Below, piece after piece: positions 57,759 to 64,000 of a stretch of 64,000 nt of DNA; the stretch's first letter is position 1; each line of letters opens with the position of its first letter. A model generated the notes under the pieces. That model saw only the letters and a list, made by a program, of their open reading frames with translations. It was not told the DNA's origin and did no database searches. A program made the translations under genes and the position numbers. The stretch covers positions 1-64,000 of the forward strand of contig JBMDXQ010000095.1 in NCBI GenBank assembly GCA_048594975.1, read 5' to 3'. The DNA comes from JBMDXB01 sp048594975. GTDB taxonomy: Bacteria; Acidobacteriota; Vicinamibacteria; Vicinamibacterales; 2-12-FULL-66-21.

Positions 57759-58214
57759 CTACCGGCGCTCGAGATACTCCTTCAGGGCCGCCAGCGACGA
57801 CCGCCAGCCGCGGTCGATGACGGCGTAGTACCGCTGCCAGCGCGGGGAGTCCTCGAACCCGGTCTGGCGTACCCGCAGCCGGCAGGCGGGGCCGTCCTTC
57901 GCGCAGGTGACCTCGAGGGCCATCGGGCCGATCGGATCGCCGTCTGGCGGGAGCCACCACGCGTCGGCGACGGCGAGCAGCCGTCCCGCCTGAAAGTCGA
58001 TGACGGTGCCATGAAACACGCCGCCGAGCCGGCCGAGCAGGTCGTCGGCCTCGAGCGTGGGTTCCCATTCGACCGCGAACACGCCGAGCGGCCGCGCGGC
58101 GATTACGGCACGCCGCGTCTGCCACCACACCGGCAGCACGGCGGGATCGGTGAACGCCGCCAGCACGCGGGTGGGTGCGGCGCTGACCAGCAGCGAGTGA
58201 TCGAAGTCGGTCAA
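57759..58214 (-). CDS. SRPBCC/AHSA1-like ligand-binding protein
   Basis: The 151-residue protein starts at TTG 58214 and follows the START/AHSA1 pattern: FDHSLLVSAAPTRVLAAFTD, LPVWWQTRRAVIAARPLG, GVFHGTVIDFQAGRLLAVAD, MALEVTCAKDGPACRLRVRQ, and a C-terminal helix ending SLAALKEYLERR. It forms a hydrophobic cavity and may bind a lipid or act as an Hsp90-activator-like protein. It is convergent with nhaA and divergent from mbfA, with 26 bases between the starts. Confidence 0.83.
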   Translation of the reverse strand: MTDFDHSLLVSAAPTRVLAAFTDPAVLPVWWQTRRAVIAARPLGVFAVEWEPTLEADDLLGRLGGVFHGTVIDFQAGRLLAVADAWWLPPDGDPIGPMALEVTCAKDGPACRLRVRQTGFEDSPRWQRYYAVIDRGWRSSLAALKEYLERR

Positions 58215-58240
58215 CGTGCCCGGAGTATATCCTTGTGACC

Positions 58241-59359
58241 ATGAGCGCCGGCGAGCGACCTCAACCGGACGAGCACTGGGACGAGCACTACCGCGACGAG
58301 CGCGACGCCTCCTTCCTCTACGCCGCGCTCGCCGAGGTGGAACACGACCAGGAACGGCGGCGGCTCTTCCAGAAGCTGGCGATCGTCGAGGATCAGCACG
58401 CTCAGCGCTGGGAGGCACTGTTCCGGGAACACGGCCGGCCGCTGCCGCCGTACGCGCCCGCGCGGCGGACGCGGCTGCTTGCCTGGGCCGCGCGCCGGTT
58501 CGGAACTTCGGTCGTCCTGCCGTTGATGCTGGCCGAAGAGGGCCGCGAGGTGCAGGCGTACCTGACGCTCGCACGCCAGGCGACGAACCGGACCGCCCAC
58601 AAGACCGCGGTGAGCATCGCCGCCGATTCGGCGATCCACGCGCGCGAGCTGTCCGAGATGCTCGGCCGCGAGGGCGAGCCGTGGCACGTCGGCGGCTCGG
58701 GCGGTTACCTGCGCAGCGTCGTCTACGGATTCAACGACGGGTTGACGGCGAACTTCGGGCTGGTCGCCGGCGTCATCGGCGCCAACGTGGCGCCGCACAT
58801 CGTCATCATCAGCGGCGTCGCGGGGGCGATCGCCGACGCGCTGTCGATGGGATCGAGCGGGTACCTCGCGGCGAAGAGCGAGGCGGAGATGGAGGCGCAC
58901 CAGATCGAGATGGAGCGCTACGAGATGCGCCTGATGCCGGACCTGGAGGAGGACGAGCTCGCCGTCATCTACGAGTCGAAGGGGCTGACGCCGGATCGCG
59001 CGCGCGAGACGGCGCGCGCGATGATGCAGGACCCGTCACAGGCGCTCGACGCGATGGTGCGCGAGGAGCTGAACATCCATCCGGCGGAGCTCGCGCCGTT
59101 GAAGGACGGGCTGGTGACCGGCGCGGCGACCGCGGTCGGCGCCTTGATCCCGATCGTGCCGTTCCTGGTGATGGAGCACGGTCCGGCCGTCTGGGTGTCG
59201 CTCATCGTCAGCATGCTGGCGCACTTCGTGATCGGTGCCGCACGCAGCATGTTCACCGGCCGCAGCCTGTGGGCGAGCGGCCGCGACATGTTCCTCGTCG
59301 GCTTCGGCGTCGCGGCCGTGGCCTATGTCATTGGCGAGCTCGTGACACGCATGCTGTAG
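58241..59359 (+). CDS. mbfA: MbfA-type ferritin/VIT1 fusion, membrane iron exporter
   Basis: The 372-residue protein joins an N-terminal ferritin-like (erythrin) domain (about 10-150) to a C-terminal VIT1/CCC1 membrane domain (about 155-372). The ferritin half has FLYAALAEVEHDQERRRLF and KLAIVEDQHAQRWEALF, a di-iron-like ExxH arrangement, and DSAIHARELSEML. The membrane half has SVVYGFNDGLTANFGLVAGV, ISGVAGAIADALSMGSSGYL and AAKSEAEMEAHQIEMERYE, typical of CCC1. MbfA exports Fe2+ and protects against peroxide. ATG 58241 is preferred over GTG 58235. Confidence 0.9.
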   Translation: MSAGERPQPDEHWDEHYRDERDASFLYAALAEVEHDQERRRLFQKLAIVEDQHAQRWEALFREHGRPLPPYAPARRTRLLAWAARRFGTSVVLPLMLAEEGREVQAYLTLARQATNRTAHKTAVSIAADSAIHARELSEMLGREGEPWHVGGSGGYLRSVVYGFNDGLTANFGLVAGVIGANVAPHIVIISGVAGAIADALSMGSSGYLAAKSEAEMEAHQIEMERYEMRLMPDLEEDELAVIYESKGLTPDRARETARAMMQDPSQALDAMVREELNIHPAELAPLKDGLVTGAATAVGALIPIVPFLVMEHGPAVWVSLIVSMLAHFVIGAARSMFTGRSLWASGRDMFLVGFGVAAVAYVIGELVTRML

Positions 59360-59430
59360 TGAGAAGGGTACGGGTAAGAGATCAAGCTCGCGCCTACGTC
59401 TGACTCCCTCCTCCTTCTGCTTGCGTTCCC

Positions 59431-59880
59431 CTACCGCTTTCTCAACGTTTGCACGTAGGCGACGACAGACCAGATCTGCTCCGGCTTCAGTTCCTCTTTG
59501 AAGGCGGGCATCTTCGGCCGGCGGCGGCCGTTCGACACCTTGTAGTAGATCACGCCGTCCGGGTTCTGGTCGGCGCGCTTCGGATTGGTGAGGTCCATGT
59601 CCTCGCGCACGTCGGGATCGGCGTCGGGTCCGTCGCCGTGGCCGCCGGGGCCGTGGCAGCGCTGGCACTTGTCCCGGAAGATCGCACGGCCGGCGGCGAG
59701 CACCTTCTCGTCCACGCTGAGCGGGCTCTTCGTCGTCTCCGCGTCCGGCGGCAGCTGCCACCCGGACGGAGGCTTCGGCTGCGCCGGCGTCGTCTGATCG
59801 AATCGGCCGCCGGCGCTGGCGCTGATCGCCGCCGCCAGCACCAGGATGGCGACGACTGTCGTGCTACGCGCGTTCGTCAT
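59431..59880 (-). CDS. c-type cytochrome, single haem
   Basis: The 149-residue protein has a signal peptide (TVVAILVLAAAISASAG), a haem-binding CQRCH (C72, C75, H76) followed by GPGGHGDGPDA, and a likely axial Met124 in RPKMPAF. The end KPEQIWSVVAYVQTLRK is the usual C-terminal helix of class I cytochromes c. It is periplasmic and would carry electrons to an oxidase or alternative acceptor. It is convergent with mbfA; the 71-base gap holds CT-rich sequence without a clear terminator. Confidence 0.92.
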   Translation of the reverse strand: MTNARSTTVVAILVLAAAISASAGGRFDQTTPAQPKPPSGWQLPPDAETTKSPLSVDEKVLAAGRAIFRDKCQRCHGPGGHGDGPDADPDVREDMDLTNPKRADQNPDGVIYYKVSNGRRRPKMPAFKEELKPEQIWSVVAYVQTLRKR

Positions 59881-59932
59881 TCGCTGTCACTCTCCTGAGG
59901 CGATCCAGTCTGCATGATACAGTTTTTTCCGT

Positions 59933-60793
59933 ATGGACATGCCGCCACTCGCGTACCACGACGAGACATTCCTCGAGAGCACCGATGCCCGGCCGCTGCG
60001 AATCCTCGCCGAGTATCTCGATCCGCTGCGGCGGTTCCGCGCGCACAACATCCAGGACACGGTGGTGTTCTTCGGCTCGGCGCGCGTCCACAGCCGCCTG
60101 GCCGCCCGCCGCGCGCTGGCGCGGGTGCACGCCGGCGCCAGCACGAGGACCGCCGAATTCAAGGCGGAACTGCGCCGCCGGCAGAAGGCGCTCGAGTGGT
60201 CGCGCTACTACGAGGATGCCCGGGAGCTCGCGCGCCAGCTCACCAGGTGGAGCCTGGGGCTGGAGGCGACCCACCGGCGCTTCGTGGTGTGCTCGGGCGG
60301 CGGTCCCGGGATCATGGAAGCGGCCAACCGCGGCGCCCGCGAGGCAGGAGGGACCTCGATCGGCCTCAACATCGCGCTGCCGTTCGAGCAGGCGCCGAAC
60401 CGCTACATCACCAGGGACCTGGTGTTCCACTTCCACTACTTCTTCATGCGGAAGTTCTGGTTCGCCTACCTGGCCAAGGCGCTGGTGATCTTTCCGGGCG
60501 GATTCGGCACGCTCGACGAGATGTTCGAGATCCTCACGCTCGCGCAGACGCGCAAGCTGGCGAAGAAGCTGATCGTCGTGCTCTACGGGACGAGTTACTG
60601 GAACGAGGTCTTCAACCTGCGCACCCTCGCCGAATGGGGCGCGATCAACGAAGAGGACCTCAAGCTGCTCTGCCCGGTCGACACCGTGGCGGACGCCTTC
60701 GACCAGCTGACCCGGCACCTGACCAAGCACCACATGGTGCCCGCCACAGCCCAGGAGAAGAAGGCGCCGGGGATTGCCAAGACCCGCGCCTGA
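59933..60793 (+). CDS. LOG family protein (nucleotide monophosphate nucleosidase-like)
   Basis: The 286-residue protein has the LOG fold: VFFGSARVHSRLAARR, VVCSGGGPGIMEAANRGARE, IALPFEQAPNRYI, and the signature FPGGFGTLDEMFEI with PGGFGT at 188-193 and E196. It would cleave the N-glycosidic bond of nucleoside monophosphates; some relatives make cytokinin or act in purine recycling. The N-terminal 40 residues are an extra segment. It is followed by the DinB-like gene ten bases later. Confidence 0.88.
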   Translation: MDMPPLAYHDETFLESTDARPLRILAEYLDPLRRFRAHNIQDTVVFFGSARVHSRLAARRALARVHAGASTRTAEFKAELRRRQKALEWSRYYEDARELARQLTRWSLGLEATHRRFVVCSGGGPGIMEAANRGAREAGGTSIGLNIALPFEQAPNRYITRDLVFHFHYFFMRKFWFAYLAKALVIFPGGFGTLDEMFEILTLAQTRKLAKKLIVVLYGTSYWNEVFNLRTLAEWGAINEEDLKLLCPVDTVADAFDQLTRHLTKHHMVPATAQEKKAPGIAKTRA

Positions 60794-60803
60794 GGAGGAG
60801 TAC

Positions 60804-61280
60804 ATGGACGACCAGGACCGCCGCCGGCTCATCGCGCAGTACCGTGACGGCTACCGCGCCGTCGCCGAGGTGCTCGACGGGATCACCAACGAGGAGCTCG
60901 ACGCGCGGCCGGCGCCGGGCCGCTGGTCGCCGCGCGAGATCGTGCACCATCTTGGCGACAGCGAGATGACGGCGGCGGTACGCTTCCGGCTCCTCCTCGC
61001 GGAGGATCGGCCGGCGATCAAGGGGTACGACCAGGACGAGTTCGCGCGCCGTCTGCACTACGACCGGCCGTACCAGAGCTCCCTCGAGGCGTTCCGCTGG
61101 GCGCGCCAGTCCACGGCCGAGATCCTGGAGCGCCTGAACCCTGCCGACTGGCAGCGCGAGGGCACGCACTCGGAAACGGGCGCCTTCGGCGTCGAGGCGT
61201 GGCTGGAGATCTACGCGCCGCACGCGCACAAGCACGCCCGACAGATCCGGGAGGCGAGGGATGCGGTGGGGAGGACGTAG
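60804..61280 (+). CDS. DinB-family four-helix protein
   Basis: The 158-residue protein begins with DDQDRRRLIAQYRDGYRAV and has the DinB/YfiT metal pattern: His in REIVHHLGDSE and His pair in PHAHKHARQI. It starts at ATG 60804, after GGAGGAG, the best ribosome-binding site nearby. Members act as metal-dependent thiol transferases or unknown enzymes. It follows the LOG gene on the same strand. A short hairpin repeat lies directly after its stop. Confidence 0.88.
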   Translation: MDDQDRRRLIAQYRDGYRAVAEVLDGITNEELDARPAPGRWSPREIVHHLGDSEMTAAVRFRLLLAEDRPAIKGYDQDEFARRLHYDRPYQSSLEAFRWARQSTAEILERLNPADWQREGTHSETGAFGVEAWLEIYAPHAHKHARQIREARDAVGRT

Positions 61281-61318
61281 GAGGCGGGAGGCGGGAGGCA
61301 GGTAGGAAATCTCCCACC
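61273..61318. repeat. Short GGGAGGC word palindrome
   Basis: The sequence contains three GGGAGGC-type words followed by CTCCCACCTCC. The outer parts GGAGGCGGGAG and CTCCCACCTCC pair with one mismatch. It begins at the DinB-like stop and ends two bases before the convergent NamZ-like stop, so it fills the whole gap. Confidence 0.6.
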
Positions 61319-61320
61319 TC

Positions 61321-62487
61321 CTAATACATCAAGTACCTCGCCCGCAGCTTCAGAAACGCCTCCTCGTCCTTCCGCCAGCTGTCGACGAACGCGGCGATGC
61401 TGCCGCCGGCATCGATGGTCTCGCGCAGGTGCGGCGAGCCCCAGAGAATGTCGATCGGCTGCTTGTCCTGCTCGTATTCGTACGGAGGATTGCGCCACGC
61501 GAACCGGTCGGGAGCCTGGCGCCGGAACCCGTCGATCAGCTCGACCATCGTGCGGATCGGCCGGAACGCCCGGCGATCGAGAACGTGGAGCTGGCAGCCG
61601 CCGCACGCCTCCCGTGCGTGCTTCTGGAACGTCGGTTCGAACACCACGGCGCGGAAGTGGACGCCCGGCAGGCCGCGCCCGTTCAGGTCGTCGACCACCC
61701 GCTCGGCGTCGATCCACGGCGCCCCGATCAGCTCGAACGGCCGAGTCGTCCCCCTTCCTTCCGACAGCATCGTCCCCTCGATCAGCACGGCGCCAGGATA
61801 GACGATGGCGCTGTCGAGCGTGGGCAGGTTCGGCGAGGGGATGATCCACGGCAGCTTCGTGTCGTCCTGGTACATCTCCCGCTTCCAGCCTTCCATGCGG
61901 ACGACGTCGAGCGCGCAGCCGATGCCGAACTCGTCGTTGAACAGGCGAGCGAGCTCGCCGATCGTCATGCCATGCCGCAGCGGGACCGGGAACGGGCCGA
62001 CGAAGGAGGCCCAGCGGCCGTCCAGCAGCTGTCCCTCCACGTCGATTCCGCCGATCGGGTTCGGCCGATCGCACACGACCACGCGGACGCCGTGGCGCGC
62101 GGCGGCGCGCATGCAGTTGGCCATCGTGTAGACGTAGGTGTAGACGCGGGTGCCGACGTCCTGGAGATCGACCACGAGCACGTCCACACCACTCAGCATG
62201 TCGCGCGTCGGCTCGCGGGTCTCGCTGTAGAGCGAGTAGACCGGCACGCGGCGGCGGGCATCGCGCGCGTGCCCCGTTTCGATCATGTTGTCCTGCACGT
62301 CGGAGCGGAACCCGTGCTGCGGCCCGAAGAGCGCCGCGAACCTGACGTCGGACGCTGCGGCCAGCAGGTCGGCGGCGTGGACGAACGCGGCATCGACCGA
62401 AGCCGGGTTCGCGACCAGTCCGACGCGGCGGCCGGAGATGAGTTCCCGCTCGCTTGCGAGCAGCCGTGTCAGGCCCGGTGTGACCAC
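61321..62487 (-). CDS. namZ: NamZ-type exo-beta-N-acetylmuramidase (DUF1343)
   Basis: The 388-residue protein has the DUF1343/NamZ pattern: ISGRRVGLVANPASVDA, FAALFGPQHGFRSDVQDN, YSLYSETREPTRDML, LVVDLQDVGTRVYTYVYTM, VVCDRPNPIGGIDVEG and RHGMTIGELARLFNDEF, then WIIPSPNLPTLDSAIVYPG and EGRGTTRPFELIGAPWID. NamZ releases N-acetylmuramic acid from the non-reducing end of peptidoglycan chains. No signal peptide is evident from GTG 62487, although many relatives are secreted; a longer N-terminus is possible. With nagBA it suggests cell-wall sugar recycling. Confidence 0.9.
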   Translation of the reverse strand: MVTPGLTRLLASERELISGRRVGLVANPASVDAAFVHAADLLAAASDVRFAALFGPQHGFRSDVQDNMIETGHARDARRRVPVYSLYSETREPTRDMLSGVDVLVVDLQDVGTRVYTYVYTMANCMRAAARHGVRVVVCDRPNPIGGIDVEGQLLDGRWASFVGPFPVPLRHGMTIGELARLFNDEFGIGCALDVVRMEGWKREMYQDDTKLPWIIPSPNLPTLDSAIVYPGAVLIEGTMLSEGRGTTRPFELIGAPWIDAERVVDDLNGRGLPGVHFRAVVFEPTFQKHAREACGGCQLHVLDRRAFRPIRTMVELIDGFRRQAPDRFAWRNPPYEYEQDKQPIDILWGSPHLRETIDAGGSIAAFVDSWRKDEEAFLKLRARYLMY

Positions 62488-62494
62488 CGGCGGA

Positions 62495-63061
62495 TTATAA
62501 AGCGCGCCGGTGCCGCGCCACGAGGTGCCGCGCGACCTCGGCGCCGCACAGCGCGTCGGCGTAGGCGTTGGCGCGGAAGCGGAACACCCGTTCGCCGCCG
62601 GCGCGCGCGAGGACGAGATCGCGCGCGGCATACCCGACCTCGGCGACCGCGTGCCAGGGGATGGTGGCCGGCGCGCCGCCGCCGACGAAAATCGCCCGCG
62701 TCGACGTGAAGAGAAGGCGGCCCGACGGCTGCGACGGGTGATCGGGCATGGAGACGGGTGCGCTGAAGTGGCACCGTTCCACTCCGATGACGCGGTGCCC
62801 GGTCTCGACGACCGGCAGGTCGGCCGCCTTGAGACGCTGGCGCAGCCCCGCGACCGCGGTGAGGCCGTCGAGCATCTCCTGCTCGAGCTCCGCCTCCTCG
62901 TCGGGAAGCGCGAGCGCCGACAGCGACTGATGCAGTTGTTCGAGGTCCGGAGTGGGCTGGTCGACCGCCGCACGCCATGCCGAGTGCCACGCCGCGCGAG
63001 CCGGATCCGACGGCGCACCGCGGCGCCGAAACCGCCACCAGGCCATCCGGCCGAGTCTCAC
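62495..63061 (-). CDS. Hypothetical protein with a PH-like C-terminal domain
   Basis: The 188-residue protein has a helical N-terminal part (DLEQLHQSLSALALPDEEAE, MLDGLTAVAGLRQRL) and a C-terminal part that reads GRLLFTSTRAIFVGGGAP, TIPWHAVAEVGYAARDLVLA and RVFRFRANAYADALCGAEV. This second part resembles bacterial PH-like or GRAM-like domains (strand LLFTSTRAIF followed by IPW). The start may be GTG 63061 or ATG 63046. It precedes the NamZ-like gene, seven bases away, and is likely cotranscribed. The function is unknown. Confidence 0.65.
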   Translation of the reverse strand: MRLGRMAWWRFRRRGAPSDPARAAWHSAWRAAVDQPTPDLEQLHQSLSALALPDEEAELEQEMLDGLTAVAGLRQRLKAADLPVVETGHRVIGVERCHFSAPVSMPDHPSQPSGRLLFTSTRAIFVGGGAPATIPWHAVAEVGYAARDLVLARAGGERVFRFRANAYADALCGAEVARHLVARHRRAL

Positions 63062-63227
63062 GTTCGCGAAGCGCCGCTGTCAAGGCATCACGCCGTGGAG
63101 GGTTGGTCAGTCTGGTACGTGGGCGTCCGCCGTTGGAGGTGACGTGGTTGCGCAACGCGACGCCACGCGGAGAATCATCAGCTCCCCGACGCCTGCGAGA
63201 ACGAAGGCGCTATCATCGTGTGCTGAG

Positions 63228-63758
63228 GTGCCCGAACTGCCGCCCCCTCCGCGACGCGAAGGTCCGCCCGAGTGCGTGATCTTCGTCGGTCTGCCCGCCT
63301 CGGGGAAGACCACGTTCTTCCGCGAGCGCTTCGTGTCCACGCACGCACACGTCAGCAAGGACAACTGGCCGAACGCCGCCAACCGGAACGCGCGCCAGGC
63401 ACGGCTGATTGCCGAGGCGTTGTCGAGCGGCCGCTCCGTCGTCGTGGACAACACCAATCCGGCGCTCGAGGATCGGCGCGCGATCATCGACCAGGCGCGG
63501 GCACTCGGCGCGCGTGTGATCGGCTACCACTTCGATGCCTCGACGCGCGACGCCGTCGGCCGCAATCGCGGCAGGACCGGAAAGCCGCGCGTCCCCGATA
63601 TCGGCATTTTCTCGATCGCAAAGCGGCTCGTGCCGCCGCGGCGGGAGGAAGGTTTCGACGAGCTGTACCGCGTCTCCATTGGAGAAGGCGGCCGGTTCGA
63701 CGTCCGCGGCGACGTTCAACTCCCTCTCGGCCCATCTACCCCGGCCGGCACGGACTGA
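63228..63758 (+). CDS. Polynucleotide-kinase-like P-loop protein
   Basis: The 176-residue protein has a Walker A GLPASGKT (21-28) and the lid/switch motif VVVDNTNPALEDRR (D74), both as in T4 Pnkp-like 5'-kinases and related AAA proteins. It also has RNRGRTGKPRVPD, a lid arginine region, and a C-terminal tail with DELYRVSIGEGG. It would phosphorylate a nucleic-acid 5' end or a small substrate. GTG 63228 is the best start, and a TATCAT lies 12 bases before it. No phosphatase domain is attached. Confidence 0.85.
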   Translation: MPELPPPPRREGPPECVIFVGLPASGKTTFFRERFVSTHAHVSKDNWPNAANRNARQARLIAEALSSGRSVVVDNTNPALEDRRAIIDQARALGARVIGYHFDASTRDAVGRNRGRTGKPRVPDIGIFSIAKRLVPPRREEGFDELYRVSIGEGGRFDVRGDVQLPLGPSTPAGTD

Positions 63759-63818
63759 GCGGACTGACACGTCAAGCGCGACAGTGCGCTCCAGCCATGG
63801 CACGGTTGCTGCTCATGT

Positions 63819-63862
63819 TCTAGTCCGTGACGGTGGGCTTCTCTAGTCCGTGACGGTGGGCT
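63819..63862 (+). repeat. Tandem 21-base direct repeat
   Basis: The 21-base unit beginning TCTAGTCCGTGACGG occurs at 63819-63839 and again, identically, at 63842-63862, separated by two bases. It lies between two genes and precedes the start of the next gene by about 28 bases. It could be an operator pair or a short duplication. Confidence 0.7.
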
Positions 63863-63889
63863 ACCACCCCAGCTGTAATGGTGAATAGG

Positions 63890-64000
63890 ATGACGCGCGG
63901 ATTCATCGGCGTCTGCGTCTCGGCGCTTCTGCTCTACGCTGCACAGGCGGCAGCGCAGACAGAGAGCGGTCAATCAGAGGTCGGCCGGCCACAGGCGGAG
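63890..64000 (+). CDS. Start of a secreted protein, cut by the window end
   Basis: A frame starts at ATG 63890 and is still open at the window end. Its 37 visible codons give a clear signal peptide (TRGFIGVCVSALLLYAAQAAAQ) followed by TESGQSEVGRPQAE. The family cannot be determined. The repeat pair directly upstream might be its control region. Confidence 0.6.
   Translation, partial: MTRGFIGVCVSALLLYAAQAAAQTESGQSEVGRPQAE

Noticed and set aside
59360..59430. Word-repeat palindrome or terminator between mbfA and the cytochrome gene
   Set aside because: Some complementarity between GAGAAGGGTACGGGTAAG and the CT-rich side exists, but it is too irregular to support either call.
1..64000. CRISPR arrays
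   Set aside because: The regular repeats seen are palindromic words in gaps or in-frame units; none has the uniform repeat and unique-spacer pattern of CRISPR, and no cas gene is present.

Overview
The window looks like chromosomal DNA from a high-GC member of the Acidobacteriota, most likely a Vicinamibacteria-type lineage. This is inferred from gene content: the tail of an ADOP-style MacB/FtsX permease, two large Ser/Thr kinases fused to WD40-like (PD40) propellers, a SigJ-like ECF sigma factor coupled to one of those kinases, Tat-exported TIM-barrel sugar isomerase-like proteins, WPQFRG-type PQQ-like propellers, and consistently GC-rich third codon positions. No 16S gene or species marker is present, so placement below phylum is a guess.

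The window divides in two. Positions 1 to about 20,000 look accessory and partly decayed. They hold an M14 carboxypeptidase coupled to a separate propeptide-like protein, a frameshifted outer-membrane protein, an integrase remnant joined to a GGDEF tail, a pentapeptide-repeat protein with a C-terminal Rossmann/TIR-like domain, broken IS5-like and IS630-like transposases, an intact kinase-propeller, an intact KtrB-KtrA potassium system, YD-repeat and PIN-domain remnants, a sigma factor-kinase pair, a broken winged-helix/PD40 regulator, and finally a tRNA-Ala(GGC) whose 3' end faces this debris. Nearly every frameshift I see in the window is in this part.

From about 20,200 to 64,000 the DNA is tightly packed with intact genes, many joined by ATGA, GTGA or TGATG overlaps. 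In order: an amino-sugar operon (nagB, nagA, SSS symporter, Tat-exported isomerase) facing a divergent Tat-exported isomerase and a PQQ-like propeller protein; an operon of a secreted protein, AddB-type nuclease, AddA-type helicase-nuclease and a DUF488 protein; small zinc-ribbon and hypothetical proteins; a short DnaJ-like protein with two small membrane proteins; an Mrp/ApbC Fe-S carrier ATPase; a secreted DUF3347 protein; a FecA-like TonB-dependent receptor behind a promoter with a palindromic operator; an MFS transporter divergent from a run of gamma-glutamyltransferase, two M16 peptidases and a quinone-oxidoreductase-like enzyme; an alpha/beta hydrolase with a rhodanese; an amidase with a tiny coupled leader gene; a zinc dehydrogenase; pyruvate kinase; NhaA; an SRPBCC protein; an MbfA-type ferritin/VIT1 iron exporter; a cytochrome c; a LOG-family protein; a DinB-family protein; a NamZ-type muramidase; and a polynucleotide-kinase-like P-loop protein.

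Functionally, nagBA, the symporter and the NamZ-type enzyme suggest use or recycling of amino sugars and peptidoglycan. The receptor, MbfA and Mrp point to iron and Fe-S handling, and AddAB to double-strand break repair. The most unusual signals are: large imperfect palindromes built from short repeated words that fill whole gaps between genes, each with a different word; an in-frame array of hairpin repeats inside the AddA-like gene; the split propeptide/peptidase pair; the pentapeptide-TIR-like protein in the decayed zone; and two 36/39-identical PIN-gene remnants flanking the sigma-kinase module. No CRISPR array, rRNA gene, riboswitch or replication origin was seen.
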